This document shows positions 41,608-48,333 of a DNA stretch of 49,012 nt, one piece after another; within the stretch, counting starts at the first letter, position 1, and every line of letters starts with the position of its first letter. The DNA is from JAPLVB01 sp964353635. GTDB lineage: Archaea > Aenigmatarchaeota > Aenigmatarchaeia > QMZP01. Under the pieces are notes generated by a model that was given only the letters and a program-made list of their open reading frames with translations, had not been told where the DNA came from and did no database searches. The stretch is from positions 1-49,012 of the forward strand of contig CAYGVS010000005.1 in assembly GCA_964353635.1 (NCBI GenBank), read 5' to 3'. The position numbers and the translations under genes are program-made.

Positions 41608-41630
41608 TTAATCCCTCCTTTGTTGAACAT
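41604..41630 (-). CDS. Leader mini-ORF of the S-layer gene (8 codons)
   Basis: ATG at 41630 starts MFNKGGIK and its TGA overlaps the S-layer ATG (ATGA). GGAG lies 5 nt before it (CAGGAGAAGCC). The S-layer ribosome site GGAGGG is inside the mini-ORF. Translational coupling or a leader that clears hairpins is possible; no translation evidence exists here. Confidence 0.4.
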   Translation of the reverse strand: MFNKGGIK

Positions 41631-41715
41631 GGCTTCTCCTGCAAGCCTCTCTAGAGAGCGGCCTGATTAGAAGCGGGTTTTAGTATTCTTTCGGGAGAGG
41701 GGTATATATCCCTGA
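41630..41715 (-). promoter_or_regulatory. S-layer promoter and structured leader
   Basis: The TATA-like ATATATA (41703-41709, within GGGATATATACCC) would start transcription near 41677, giving a leader of about 70 nt. This contrasts with the mostly leaderless genes around. The leader contains the 12-bp palindrome CTCTCTAGAGAG (41647-41658), then two ribosome-binding-like sites. Upstream to 41848 the DNA is AT-rich with nothing else recognisable. Confidence 0.6.
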
Positions 41716-41848
41716 AGTGAAACAGTCTCTTCCTATGTAAATGCTTTTGTTAAAAAGCTTTTTTGTTGTATTTTAGACTTTATTTAATCTTTGAATTGTT
41801 CCATATTAATTTTTAGCTCTTAAAATTGAATAATATTTATTTTTACAA

Positions 41849-42253
41849 TCAAAACAGCCTTTTCTCCCCTTTAAGCTTCTGGATTTCTGTTATGTCCTGG
41901 GATACCTCAAGGCAGCCCAAATACTTGCTATTTGCGCTCCTCATGGCAAAATACCTGATATGAACCATTCTTCCTTTCATGTTTATCCAGAACTCGGCCG
42001 AATCCCTTTTCCCTGCCCTGAAATCCCTCAGTATCTCTTCCACCTTGGAAATGCTCTTCTGGGGGTGGCACTGCTGGACTTTCCTGCCTATCACAGCGAT
42101 TGTTCTTGGGAATATCCTTTTTCCAAGCCTGCTGAAATATCTCACAGTGTCTGTGTCATCCACAAAAGTAATATCAACCGGAAGGCTGTTGAGCAAGCAT
42201 TCGAGCTCCTCCTTTGAGAATTCGCCTGTTTCCAGTTTTATGGTCTCTTTCAT
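41849..42253 (-). CDS. PAS-domain sensor protein (DUF438 C-terminal-like)
   Basis: The 134-residue protein is a PAS_10-type domain as in the C-terminal half of DUF438 proteins: VDITFVDDTDTVRYFSRL, GRKVQQCHPQKSISKVEEIL (with the conserved C62-H63 that may bind heme or metal), EFWINMKGRMVHIRYFAMR and YLGCLEVSQDITEIQKL. It probably senses redox, oxygen or a metal. ATG 42253 is 25 bp after ATTTATATTTG. It is divergent from an HTH regulator that could be its output partner. Confidence 0.85.
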   Translation of the reverse strand: MKETIKLETGEFSKEELECLLNSLPVDITFVDDTDTVRYFSRLGKRIFPRTIAVIGRKVQQCHPQKSISKVEEILRDFRAGKRDSAEFWINMKGRMVHIRYFAMRSANSKYLGCLEVSQDITEIQKLKGEKRLF

Positions 42254-42283
42254 GATTGTTATTGGGGTTACAAATATAAATAA

Positions 42284-42305
42284 CACTGTTATAATAATGA
42301 TAGTG
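42284..42305. promoter_or_regulatory. Candidate operator in the PAS/HTH intergenic region
   Basis: CACTGTTATAATAATGATAGTG is an imperfect palindrome (16 of 22 positions symmetric) in the 90-bp gap between the divergent PAS and HTH genes. It lies within 10 bp of the PAS gene's TATA box. Autoregulation of both genes by the HTH protein is an inference. Confidence 0.4.
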
Positions 42306-42343
42306 CAAATCATCCGCTTAAGGGTGTTAATGAGGCATGATAT

Positions 42344-42718
42344 ATGAAGCCAATATGCGAGATAATCGTCCAGGAGATACTCCCCCCGGTGAGGGCGATG
42401 GTGGCCCTGAAGCTTACCAAGACCTACGGCCTTTCCCAGGAGCAGGCAGCAAGGAAGATGGGCACCACCCAGCCTGCGATATCGCAGTACAAGAGGCAGA
42501 TAAGAGGCCACAGGTCGCGCTTCTTCACAAGCAACCCTAAGCTCATGGAGATGGTGGACGGGATTGCCGAGAAGGTCGCATCAGGAGAGCTAGCGCCAGT
42601 TGATATAACCGCAGAGTTCTGCGGCGTGTGCAAATACCTCAGGTCCCGCGGCCTGATGTGCGAGATGCACAGGGAAGTGAACCCTTCGCTAAAAGAATGC
42701 GCTGTCTGCATGAAATAG
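42344..42718 (+). CDS. HTH transcriptional regulator with Cys cluster
   Basis: The 124-residue protein has an XRE/sigma-like helix-turn-helix (LTKTYGLSQEQAARKMGTTQPAISQYKRQIRG in broken form, residues about 24-54) and a C-terminal Cys cluster: CGVC, then C at LMC, and CAVC. It resembles COG2522-type archaeal regulators in which the Cys bind a metal or Fe-S cluster. Paired with the PAS protein it could be a redox switch. Confidence 0.85.
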   Translation: MKPICEIIVQEILPPVRAMVALKLTKTYGLSQEQAARKMGTTQPAISQYKRQIRGHRSRFFTSNPKLMEMVDGIAEKVASGELAPVDITAEFCGVCKYLRSRGLMCEMHREVNPSLKECAVCMK

Positions 42719-42781
42719 CCTTTCTTTGCATGCCGCCATATCGGCCCATAGGCTTTTATTCTTTACCTATAAAGATTTTCC

Positions 42782-43228
42782 ATGAAGAAACAAAGAGACC
42801 ATGACTTTGGATCTCTCCCAGGAAAATATATATTGCTCCATTCGGGGTATGGTGGAGGGCAATACTTGGGTAGAGTTGTGGAATACAGACAATCGGGTAA
42901 TCCTGAAAGGACTTTGCCTGTTCTGATTCTCGATTCCGAAACCAAGCGTTATCAGCCAAGAGGTTCTACCGCAGGCCAGGATGACATTTGCTATTGGGGA
43001 AATCTGTCACGCCATGGATTTATTGGCGAACCAGCGGATGCGTCTCATAGTATTCCTCTCAAGGAGAAGGACAGGCTGTATCTCATTGGAGAAGAGCCTG
43101 ACATAAGCTGGTTCGAAATATCAAAGAAGCCAATAAATCCGCAGAATCCAAGGCATATAAAAAGGCTCACTGGCATAACAAGATTGAAATTGGTCTATGA
43201 GGGGTCCAAGCTTATAATTGTCAAATAG
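42782..43228 (+). CDS. Protein of unknown function
   Basis: The 148-residue soluble protein has GKYILLHSGYGGGQYLGRVVEY, an SH3-barrel-like start, then ILDSETKRYQPRGSTAGQDDICYW. I do not recognise the family. The gene is AT-richer than average and is convergent with the next at 7 bp. Confidence 0.6.
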   Translation: MKKQRDHDFGSLPGKYILLHSGYGGGQYLGRVVEYRQSGNPERTLPVLILDSETKRYQPRGSTAGQDDICYWGNLSRHGFIGEPADASHSIPLKEKDRLYLIGEEPDISWFEISKKPINPQNPRHIKRLTGITRLKLVYEGSKLIIVK

Positions 43229-43235
43229 TCTTATT

Positions 43236-43949
43236 TCAAGAAAAATCCATGTGCAGCGTTCCTTTGGAGAACACCTTCTTCACCAGCCTGAACTGGGGAG
43301 GCTTGGTCAGGATCTTGAAATAAGCCTTGTCGCCTGCCAAAGCTTTCACTTCGATAGAGTTCTCAAGCTCTGACACTGTTATGTCGGATTCTGACTTCAC
43401 TCCCGGCAGCTCCATGAACACGGCCACGTTGGTCGCTGTCCTTTTTACAGTGGTCTTCGGCTCCTCTGTAACTGCAGGATGAACCAAAGGCGCCTGGTGG
43501 GCTTGAGAATGACCTTCCTTGCTTTCCGGATAGGCTGGCTTTTCCCTGCTCTGGAAATCCGGTTGCCAAATCCCCATCTGTCCCAACTCCTTCTTTATCT
43601 TGTCCTTGTCCACATCTCCGAAAGTGTTCACAGAAATCTTTGGCTCGTTGCCCCCCGATTGGATGATCTTAATCGTGAAGCCTGACCCCTTCGGATTGAG
43701 GACTATGGGTGGGAAGGCGGCCTTGCCGCCTTCTTTCAAAATGTTCCTCTTTTCCATGTCCCTGAACCAGGGGGAGAGGTCAAAGGCCTCGATGTCCTTC
43801 TCGAATAGCCTGTTCATCTGGGCGAGCTCCTTGCGCATGCGCGATAAAATGTCACCGAAGAAGTCCCCGCCCTGCCTGAACCCGCACCTAGGGCAGAACG
43901 CCCATCCTTTCTCAATCTTGGACCCGCATCTTTGGCAGTTCATATACAT
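43236..43949 (-). CDS. Zinc ribbon plus Hsp20/CS-like domain protein
   Basis: The 237-residue protein opens with a zinc ribbon (CQRCGSKIEKGWAFCPRCG) and ends with a CS/alpha-crystallin-like domain (about 165-237, VAVFMELPGVKSESDITV, SELENSIEV, AYFKILTKPPQFRL). The linker is Pro/Lys-rich. It may be a substrate adaptor or small heat-shock relative. Start is ATG 43949 or the Met two codons on (43943), which fits the TTAAAATAA box better. Confidence 0.75.
   Translation of the reverse strand: MYMNCQRCGSKIEKGWAFCPRCGFRQGGDFFGDILSRMRKELAQMNRLFEKDIEAFDLSPWFRDMEKRNILKEGGKAAFPPIVLNPKGSGFTIKIIQSGGNEPKISVNTFGDVDKDKIKKELGQMGIWQPDFQSREKPAYPESKEGHSQAHQAPLVHPAVTEEPKTTVKRTATNVAVFMELPGVKSESDITVSELENSIEVKALAGDKAYFKILTKPPQFRLVKKVFSKGTLHMDFS
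43713..43733. repeat. GAAG palindrome inside a coding sequence
   Basis: Arms GAAGGCGGC and GCCGCCTTC surround CTT: a perfect 9-bp hairpin within the zinc-ribbon/CS gene, encoding KEGGKAAF. It is the same repeat family. Confidence 0.65.
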
Positions 43950-43985
43950 ACCATTTTATTTTAAGGAGGAATATCAAGTTATCTC

Positions 43986-44057
43986 GGATTCCGCCTTCTT
44001 TCCATTTTAATTTGAAGGTGGAATTTTAGGCTCTTTTGGATTCCGCCTTCTTTCCAT
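43986..44057. repeat. 20-bp direct repeat pair with an inverse half-copy
   Basis: GGATTCCGCCTTCTTTCCAT occurs at 43986-44005 and 44038-44057 (52-bp period). Between them TTTGAAGGTGGAATTTT (44011-44027) is a degenerate inverse copy. The inverse of the same motif lies at 10774. Confidence 0.75.
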
Positions 44058-44094
44058 AATTCTTTTCTTTAAATAAAAAGCTGCAGCTCATTGC

Positions 44095-44240
44095 TCGGCC
44101 GAGGCCGAAGCCGGAGGGAAGGTGTCATTCTGGAGTGAAGTCGTCTATATAGGGAAGGCGTCACGATTGAAAGAAGTTGGCAGCAGCCAACTTCCAGCCA
44201 AAGACGCCTTCCAGCCACGGACGACTTCTAGCTCAAATCC
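44095..44240. repeat. Triple-nested inverted repeat cluster
   Basis: CTCGGCCGAG (44095-44104) is followed by three nested perfect arms: GAAGTCGTC/GACGACTTC (44137-44145 with 44220-44228), GGAAGGCGTC/GACGCCTTCC (44153-44162 with 44203-44212), and GAAGTTGGC/GCCAACTTC (44173-44181 with 44186-44194, loop AGCA). Each arm starts GAAG and its partner ends CTTC. It fills the gap before L34e; no gene is seen here from 43950 to 44374. Confidence 0.85.
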
Positions 44241-44374
44241 GCCTTCAGGCCAGAAGCAACCTTTATAAAACCCTTCCAGCATAATAGTGCCACTGAAAGC
44301 AGCAGTTGGCTATGCAAAGTTTAAATATCATGATTCCAACATATTCACAGGAAATGGATTGAATGTGATAAAGT

Positions 44375-44638
44375 ATGCCAAGGCCATCTTTGAGGGCAAG
44401 GTCGTTGAGAAGGATAAAGACAAAGCTGCCAGGCGGAGCAACTATAATCCATTATTTCAGGAGAAGGCCTTCGCAGGCTGTCTGCGCGCAGTGCAAGAAG
44501 CCCCTTCATGGGGTCCCCAGGTCCAGGCCTACCGGCATGAAGAGACTTTCATCCGCCCAGAAGAAGCCTGAAAGGCCTTATGGAGGGAACCTCTGCCCAG
44601 GCTGCACAAGAGAGAAGATGAAGTCAAGGCTCAGGTAG
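44375..44638 (+). CDS. rpl34e: Ribosomal protein L34e (eL34)
   Basis: The 87-residue protein is L34e: MPRPSLRARSLRRIKTKLPGG, IIHYFRRRPSQAVCAQCKKPLHGVP in broken form, and KPERPYGGNLCPGC with the paired Cys of its zinc site. It is a large-subunit protein. A longer frame in the same place is a shadow and was not used. Confidence 0.95.
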   Translation: MPRPSLRARSLRRIKTKLPGGATIIHYFRRRPSQAVCAQCKKPLHGVPRSRPTGMKRLSSAQKKPERPYGGNLCPGCTREKMKSRLR

Positions 44639-44723
44639 GCAAACGCTTATAAGTCGGCTTTGTTATCTATCAGTCTATCTATTGATGGCGTAACAAAATA
44701 TTGCACGTCATGAGGTGTTATGG

Positions 44724-45116
44724 ATGTTCGATGTCGGAAGGATGTGCCTCAAGGTTGCAGGCAGGGAAGCAGGGAAGTATTGCGTCGTTGTGAATAAGAT
44801 TGATGATAACTTCGTTCTTGTTACAGGTCCAAGGTCAGTCACGCAAGTGAAGAGAAGGAAGTGCAACATAGTCCACCTGGAGCCGCTGAAGGAAACCATA
44901 AAGATCAAACCTGACGCGTCGGATGAAGAAGTCATAAGCGCTTATGAAGAAGCATCGCTTTTCAGCAAGCTTGACCTTCCAAAACCTTCTGCCAATGTCA
45001 GCGAGCATAAGGAGCTAGCAGAAGAGAAGAAACCACCAAAGCCAAGAAAGGAAGCTGAAAGGAAGACAGAAGGTGCTGAAGGCAAGGAATCCAAGGCCAG
45101 GAAGAAAGCTGAATGA
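44724..45116 (+). CDS. rpl14e: Ribosomal protein L14e (eL14)
   Basis: The 130-residue protein has the L14e core MFDVGRMCLKVAGREAGKYCVVVNKIDDNFVLVTGP in broken form, followed by VTQVKRRKCNIVHLEPL. Residues from about 95 on are a Lys/Glu-rich tail longer than usual (KKPPKPRKEAERKTEGAEG). ATG 44724 is preceded at 6 nt by GAGGTG. L34e and L14e are neighbours in many archaea. Confidence 0.93.
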   Translation: MFDVGRMCLKVAGREAGKYCVVVNKIDDNFVLVTGPRSVTQVKRRKCNIVHLEPLKETIKIKPDASDEEVISAYEEASLFSKLDLPKPSANVSEHKELAEEKKPPKPRKEAERKTEGAEGKESKARKKAE

Positions 45117-45188
45117 GAGTTGCTTATTCTTGTATTATAATTAAGTCGATTGACGAATATTCTTTTATATCCTACCACATCAAATAAT

Positions 45189-45557
45189 ATGGCAGGTGAA
45201 CCTATGGAAATGGAAAGACTAGGAGAATGGGTTTTCATCTTGGGCGTGGTTATCGCTATCATATCAGGGCTCGCCTTCGAATCGCTGCAGGTATCCGATT
45301 CTGCCAGATACATAGAAATCGTGCTTGTGGTGCTTGGGATAGCGGTTGGATTCCTGAACATAAAGGACAAGGAGATATTCAACTTCCTGATAGCGACGAT
45401 CGCCATAGTTGCAGTAGGCGCTGCAAATCTTGATGCCATTTACATCGTAGGGCCTTATCTTGCGCACATGGTCCTTTACATAGCGGCATTCGTTGCGCCT
45501 GCCGCGCTTGTGGTTGCCCTTAAAGCGATATACAGCTTGGCATCCAACAAGTCGTAA
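45189..45557 (+). CDS. Four-helix membrane protein, unknown
   Basis: The protein has 122 residues from ATG 45189. Four hydrophobic helices run from about residue 14 to 115 (WVFILGVVIAIISGLAF, IEIVLVVLGIAVGFL, FLIATIAIVAVGAANL, MVLYIAAFVAPAALVV). CTTTTATATCC 25 bp before this ATG supports it. ATG 45204 with GGTGA before it is an alternative. No family recognised. Confidence 0.7.
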   Translation: MAGEPMEMERLGEWVFILGVVIAIISGLAFESLQVSDSARYIEIVLVVLGIAVGFLNIKDKEIFNFLIATIAIVAVGAANLDAIYIVGPYLAHMVLYIAAFVAPAALVVALKAIYSLASNKS

Positions 45558-45680
45558 GATGGAATCTTTGAAGGACCGACGAAAGGATGAAGTCGCTTTA
45601 ATCCATATTTTATTTCTTTAATTGTTTCTTTCTCGCGCTCAATATTAACCAGCTCAGACAAATATTAGCAGGGATGCTGA

Positions 45681-46979
45681 TTGGTCGAGAGGATAATCAT
45701 CGGGAGGGACAGAGCTGACCTGAAGGAGTTCGGAGAAAAAGGCACTGTCTTCATTGGCAAGAACATAGTGGGAGAGGGTGAGGAAACGCACCTTGCCAAT
45801 CCGATACAGATGGATGTCACAAGGCCTCATATAGTCCTTGTGTGCGGCAAGCGCGGTTCCGGAAAGTCTTATTCGGCCGCTGTTATCGCTGAGGAGATTG
45901 TCCTGCTTCCGCCGGAAATAAAGCAGAACCTTTCTGTCATCATGATCGACACCATGGGGATTTACTGGTCCATGAAGAGGCCCAATGAAAAGGAGGAGGA
46001 TGCCCTTAGGGAATGGGGGCTGAGGCCCCAGCCAACCGCTGACATGAACTTCTACATCCCTGAAGGCTATGCAAAGGAATACGAGAAATCAGGCGTGGAC
46101 TATGACAGCACTTTCACGCTTCCATGCGGGGAGATAACCAGCCAGGACTGGATGCTCACCTTCGGCTTCTCCCCCATCGACCCGCATGGGATAGCTATAG
46201 ACAGGGCTTTGAAGATGGTGAGGGAGAAGTGTGGTAGCAGGTACGAGATACAGGACATAGTCAAGAAGATTGAGTCAGACCAGAAGACAGAGCAGAAGGT
46301 TAAGGACTCTCTTAGCGGAATGTTTGGGGTGGCAGAGGATTGGGGCGTGTTCCGGAAGGAGGGCACTCCGATAGAGGCTTTCTTCCAGGCAGGGAAGATC
46401 TCGGTGATAGATGTCTCCCATTACCTCCGCGCCTCTTCAGGCTGGTCCGTACGCAGCATGGTGATAGGGCTTTTCGCCAGGAAGATATTCCAGGCAAGGC
46501 TGATGGCAAGGAAGATTGAGGAGATGGAGACCATCTCTGGGGAGAAGCGGAAATCCTCTCCAATGGTCTGGGTCATGATTGATGAGGCGCACCAGTTCAT
46601 ACCCTCTGACGGCCAGACAGCCGCATCCGAACCCCTGCTTACTCTTATTAAAGAGGGCAGGGAGCCAGGAATATCCCTGCTCCTTATTACACAGATCCCC
46701 AACAAGCTGCACAGCGATGCATTGGCCCAGGCAGACCTTGTCATCGCCCACCATCTCACCTCGGAGGCTGACATGAAGGCGCTCAGGGGCATAATGCAAA
46801 CATACGCCATGAGGGACATAGAGGAGTATATGGCAGGACTTCCCAGGAAGAAAGGAGTAGCCCTTATACTGGACGATAATTCTGAAAGGATTTACACAGT
46901 GCAGATCAGGCCAAGGCTAAGCTGGCATGCAGGAGGCTCCCCGATGGCAATAAAGAGGAAAGGATTGTTCGACGAGTGA
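45681..46979 (+). CDS. HerA-like/DUF87 ATPase
   Basis: The 432-residue P-loop protein has Walker A GKRGSGKSYS (about 56-65), Walker B VWVMIDEAHQFIP and the downstream arginine-bearing LITQIPNKLHSDALAQADLVIAHHL in broken form, as in the HerA/FtsK clade. HerA pumps DNA to NurA during end resection. This protein lacks a clear N-terminal HAS barrel beyond a short beta-rich start, so it may be a distinct DUF87 ATPase. The start is TTG 45681. Confidence 0.82.
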   Translation: MVERIIIGRDRADLKEFGEKGTVFIGKNIVGEGEETHLANPIQMDVTRPHIVLVCGKRGSGKSYSAAVIAEEIVLLPPEIKQNLSVIMIDTMGIYWSMKRPNEKEEDALREWGLRPQPTADMNFYIPEGYAKEYEKSGVDYDSTFTLPCGEITSQDWMLTFGFSPIDPHGIAIDRALKMVREKCGSRYEIQDIVKKIESDQKTEQKVKDSLSGMFGVAEDWGVFRKEGTPIEAFFQAGKISVIDVSHYLRASSGWSVRSMVIGLFARKIFQARLMARKIEEMETISGEKRKSSPMVWVMIDEAHQFIPSDGQTAASEPLLTLIKEGREPGISLLLITQIPNKLHSDALAQADLVIAHHLTSEADMKALRGIMQTYAMRDIEEYMAGLPRKKGVALILDDNSERIYTVQIRPRLSWHAGGSPMAIKRKGLFDE

Positions 46980-47015
46980 TTAGAAAGCTTTTATTTCTTG
47001 GTATTGAGTATTTTC

Positions 47016-47360
47016 ATGAAAGAACCAGACCATACAAAACTGGACTATGTGTCAGGTCTATCAAGGCTGGCTGAGATTTTCATAGAGAACAGAAAATTTG
47101 AATCTGCTGAACAGCTGGCTGAAGATATAGCAAAATGCGATTATCCTATTTTATCTTCTGATATCTTCATCAAAACAGGAAACATCGCAAGGGCAAGAGA
47201 GATACTTGTCCAACATGCAGAGGATTTGTGCAAGGCTGGAATGCATATCAGAGCGGCAGCGTGCTACAAGAATGTGGGCATGCTTCAGGAATATTGCACT
47301 GAATTAAAAGAGCACGAGCTGGAGTATGAAACAAAATTCAGGGGAAAAAAGCCAAGCTAG
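47016..47360 (+). CDS. Helical TPR-like protein, unknown
   Basis: The protein has 114 residues from ATG 47016. It is all-helical with repeating patterns (SGLSRLAEIFIENRKFESAEQLAEDIAK, ARAREILVQHAEDLCKAG, AACYKNVGMLQEY) that look like TPR hairpins, so protein binding is likely. GCTTTTATTTC is 25 bp before this ATG. Confidence 0.6.
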   Translation: MKEPDHTKLDYVSGLSRLAEIFIENRKFESAEQLAEDIAKCDYPILSSDIFIKTGNIARAREILVQHAEDLCKAGMHIRAAACYKNVGMLQEYCTELKEHELEYETKFRGKKPS

Positions 47361-47596
47361 CTGCCTTTTCCTTCAATCAGCTTCTCAGCCCTCTTGAGCA
47401 TCTCCTTGCGCAGGCCGATGAAAACCCCTCCAGGCTTTCCAGCGCAGAATGTGCTCTCTCCATCATGAATAATCTTGCTCAGCTCCGGGCTCTCTATGTC
47501 AATGTGAAGTATCCTGCTATTAGTTAGGGGGTCCTTCTTGTGGATGAAAACCTTAACTCCTTTCAGTTCAATCTTGCTTTCTGCAGGGCCTGACAT
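47357..47596 (-). CDS. Small protein of unknown function
   Basis: The 79-residue protein has VKVFIHKKDPLTNSRILHIDI and an amphipathic C-terminus (LRKEMLKRAEKLIEGKG). It overlaps the convergent gene by 4 nt and follows the next minus gene by 9 nt, an apparent operon. No family recognised. Confidence 0.55.
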   Translation of the reverse strand: MSGPAESKIELKGVKVFIHKKDPLTNSRILHIDIESPELSKIIHDGESTFCAGKPGGVFIGLRKEMLKRAEKLIEGKGS

Positions 47597-47605
47597 GATT
47601 ATTAT

Positions 47606-47842
47606 TTAGGCAATGGTATATTTCTTTTTTACCTTCAGGCCTTCTGCCAGCTCTTTCTTTTCTTCAGGAGTGAACAAGGAAAGGTATATCTTCCCTGTCT
47701 CACCAGGCCCAAGCTGGTGCTCTTGAAACCTCTTAGCGATCCCTTCGACCTTATCCTCCCATAGGAGATCGCCGTAAGGGGTAAGGCCTTTTATCTGGTA
47801 GCCCACGGACCATTTCTTCACAAAGAATTCCTTTTGCGCCAT
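47606..47842 (-). CDS. Small protein of unknown function
   Basis: ATG 47842 gives 78 residues (MAQKEFFVKKWSVGYQ at the start, GETGKIYLSLFTPEEKKELAEGL later). TTTCTTAAAG 25 bp before supports this start over the one at 47875. No family recognised. Confidence 0.55.
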   Translation of the reverse strand: MAQKEFFVKKWSVGYQIKGLTPYGDLLWEDKVEGIAKRFQEHQLGPGETGKIYLSLFTPEEKKELAEGLKVKKKYTIA

Positions 47843-47883
47843 TAGATATTTTTCCTGCCAAGCTTTAAGAAACATGCGTGAAC

Positions 47884-47930
47884 TTACACATGCAGCTCCA
47901 CGATATCACTGCCCCTTGCCGTAAAAGTTA
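47884..47930 (-). pseudogene. Remnant of a DRG-type GTPase 3' end
   Basis: On the minus strand the codons read TARGSDIVELHV and stop. The real DRG gene ends RDIVELHV, with 24 of 28 nt matching at 48334-48361. No start or body of the protein is present, so this is a leftover 3' end, split from the gene by the 47960-48331 gene, or a duplicate. Confidence 0.55.
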
Positions 47931-47959
47931 AGTTTAAAGCGTTATTATTCAATAACAAT

Positions 47960-48331
47960 ATGCTGAGAGGTGGTAGCATAACGCTTGAGAGCGATGCAAA
48001 GGAAATACGGAGAAAGCTGGAAGATAAATATCCTTTCCCATTAAACTTATGTAAACCTCCTGTAAAGAGCATGCATGCAAGAGGCTACCAGATTGTCATG
48101 GGAAGAGTATATGTAGACAACTACTGCAACATGGGCCAGCCTGATGTGATACCATTGCACTATTGGATTTATGACCCGTGCTCCAAAAGGTACTGTGATA
48201 TTACGGCTTCTCAGTTCAACATCCATCTTTCCCCGGGGAAAAAACTCCCTGAAATTTATATATGGAGCGAGGGAGAAAAAACAATTTACATAGAAGAAAG
48301 GAGGGAGTTGAGTCCCTACGAGGTCCTGTAG
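47960..48331 (+). CDS. Protein of unknown function between duplicated GTPase ends
   Basis: The 123-residue protein has SITLESDAKEIRRKLEDKYPF, VMGRVYVDNYCNMGQPDVIPLHYW (in broken form) and YIEERRELSPYEVL. AT-rich, leaderless-type promoter (GTTTAAAGCG 25 bp before the ATG). It is flanked by two copies of the DRG 3' end. No family recognised; it could be a recently inserted gene. Confidence 0.6.
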   Translation: MLRGGSITLESDAKEIRRKLEDKYPFPLNLCKPPVKSMHARGYQIVMGRVYVDNYCNMGQPDVIPLHYWIYDPCSKRYCDITASQFNIHLSPGKKLPEIYIWSEGEKTIYIEERRELSPYEVL

Positions 48332-48333
48332 AT

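Noticed and set aside
43986..44240. CRISPR array
   Set aside because: Only two direct repeats of 20 bp with one spacer and no regular period; the rest are inverted repeats, and no cas genes are near.
44287..44571. 94-codon frame over L34e
   Set aside because: L34e in the other frame matches its family from start to end.
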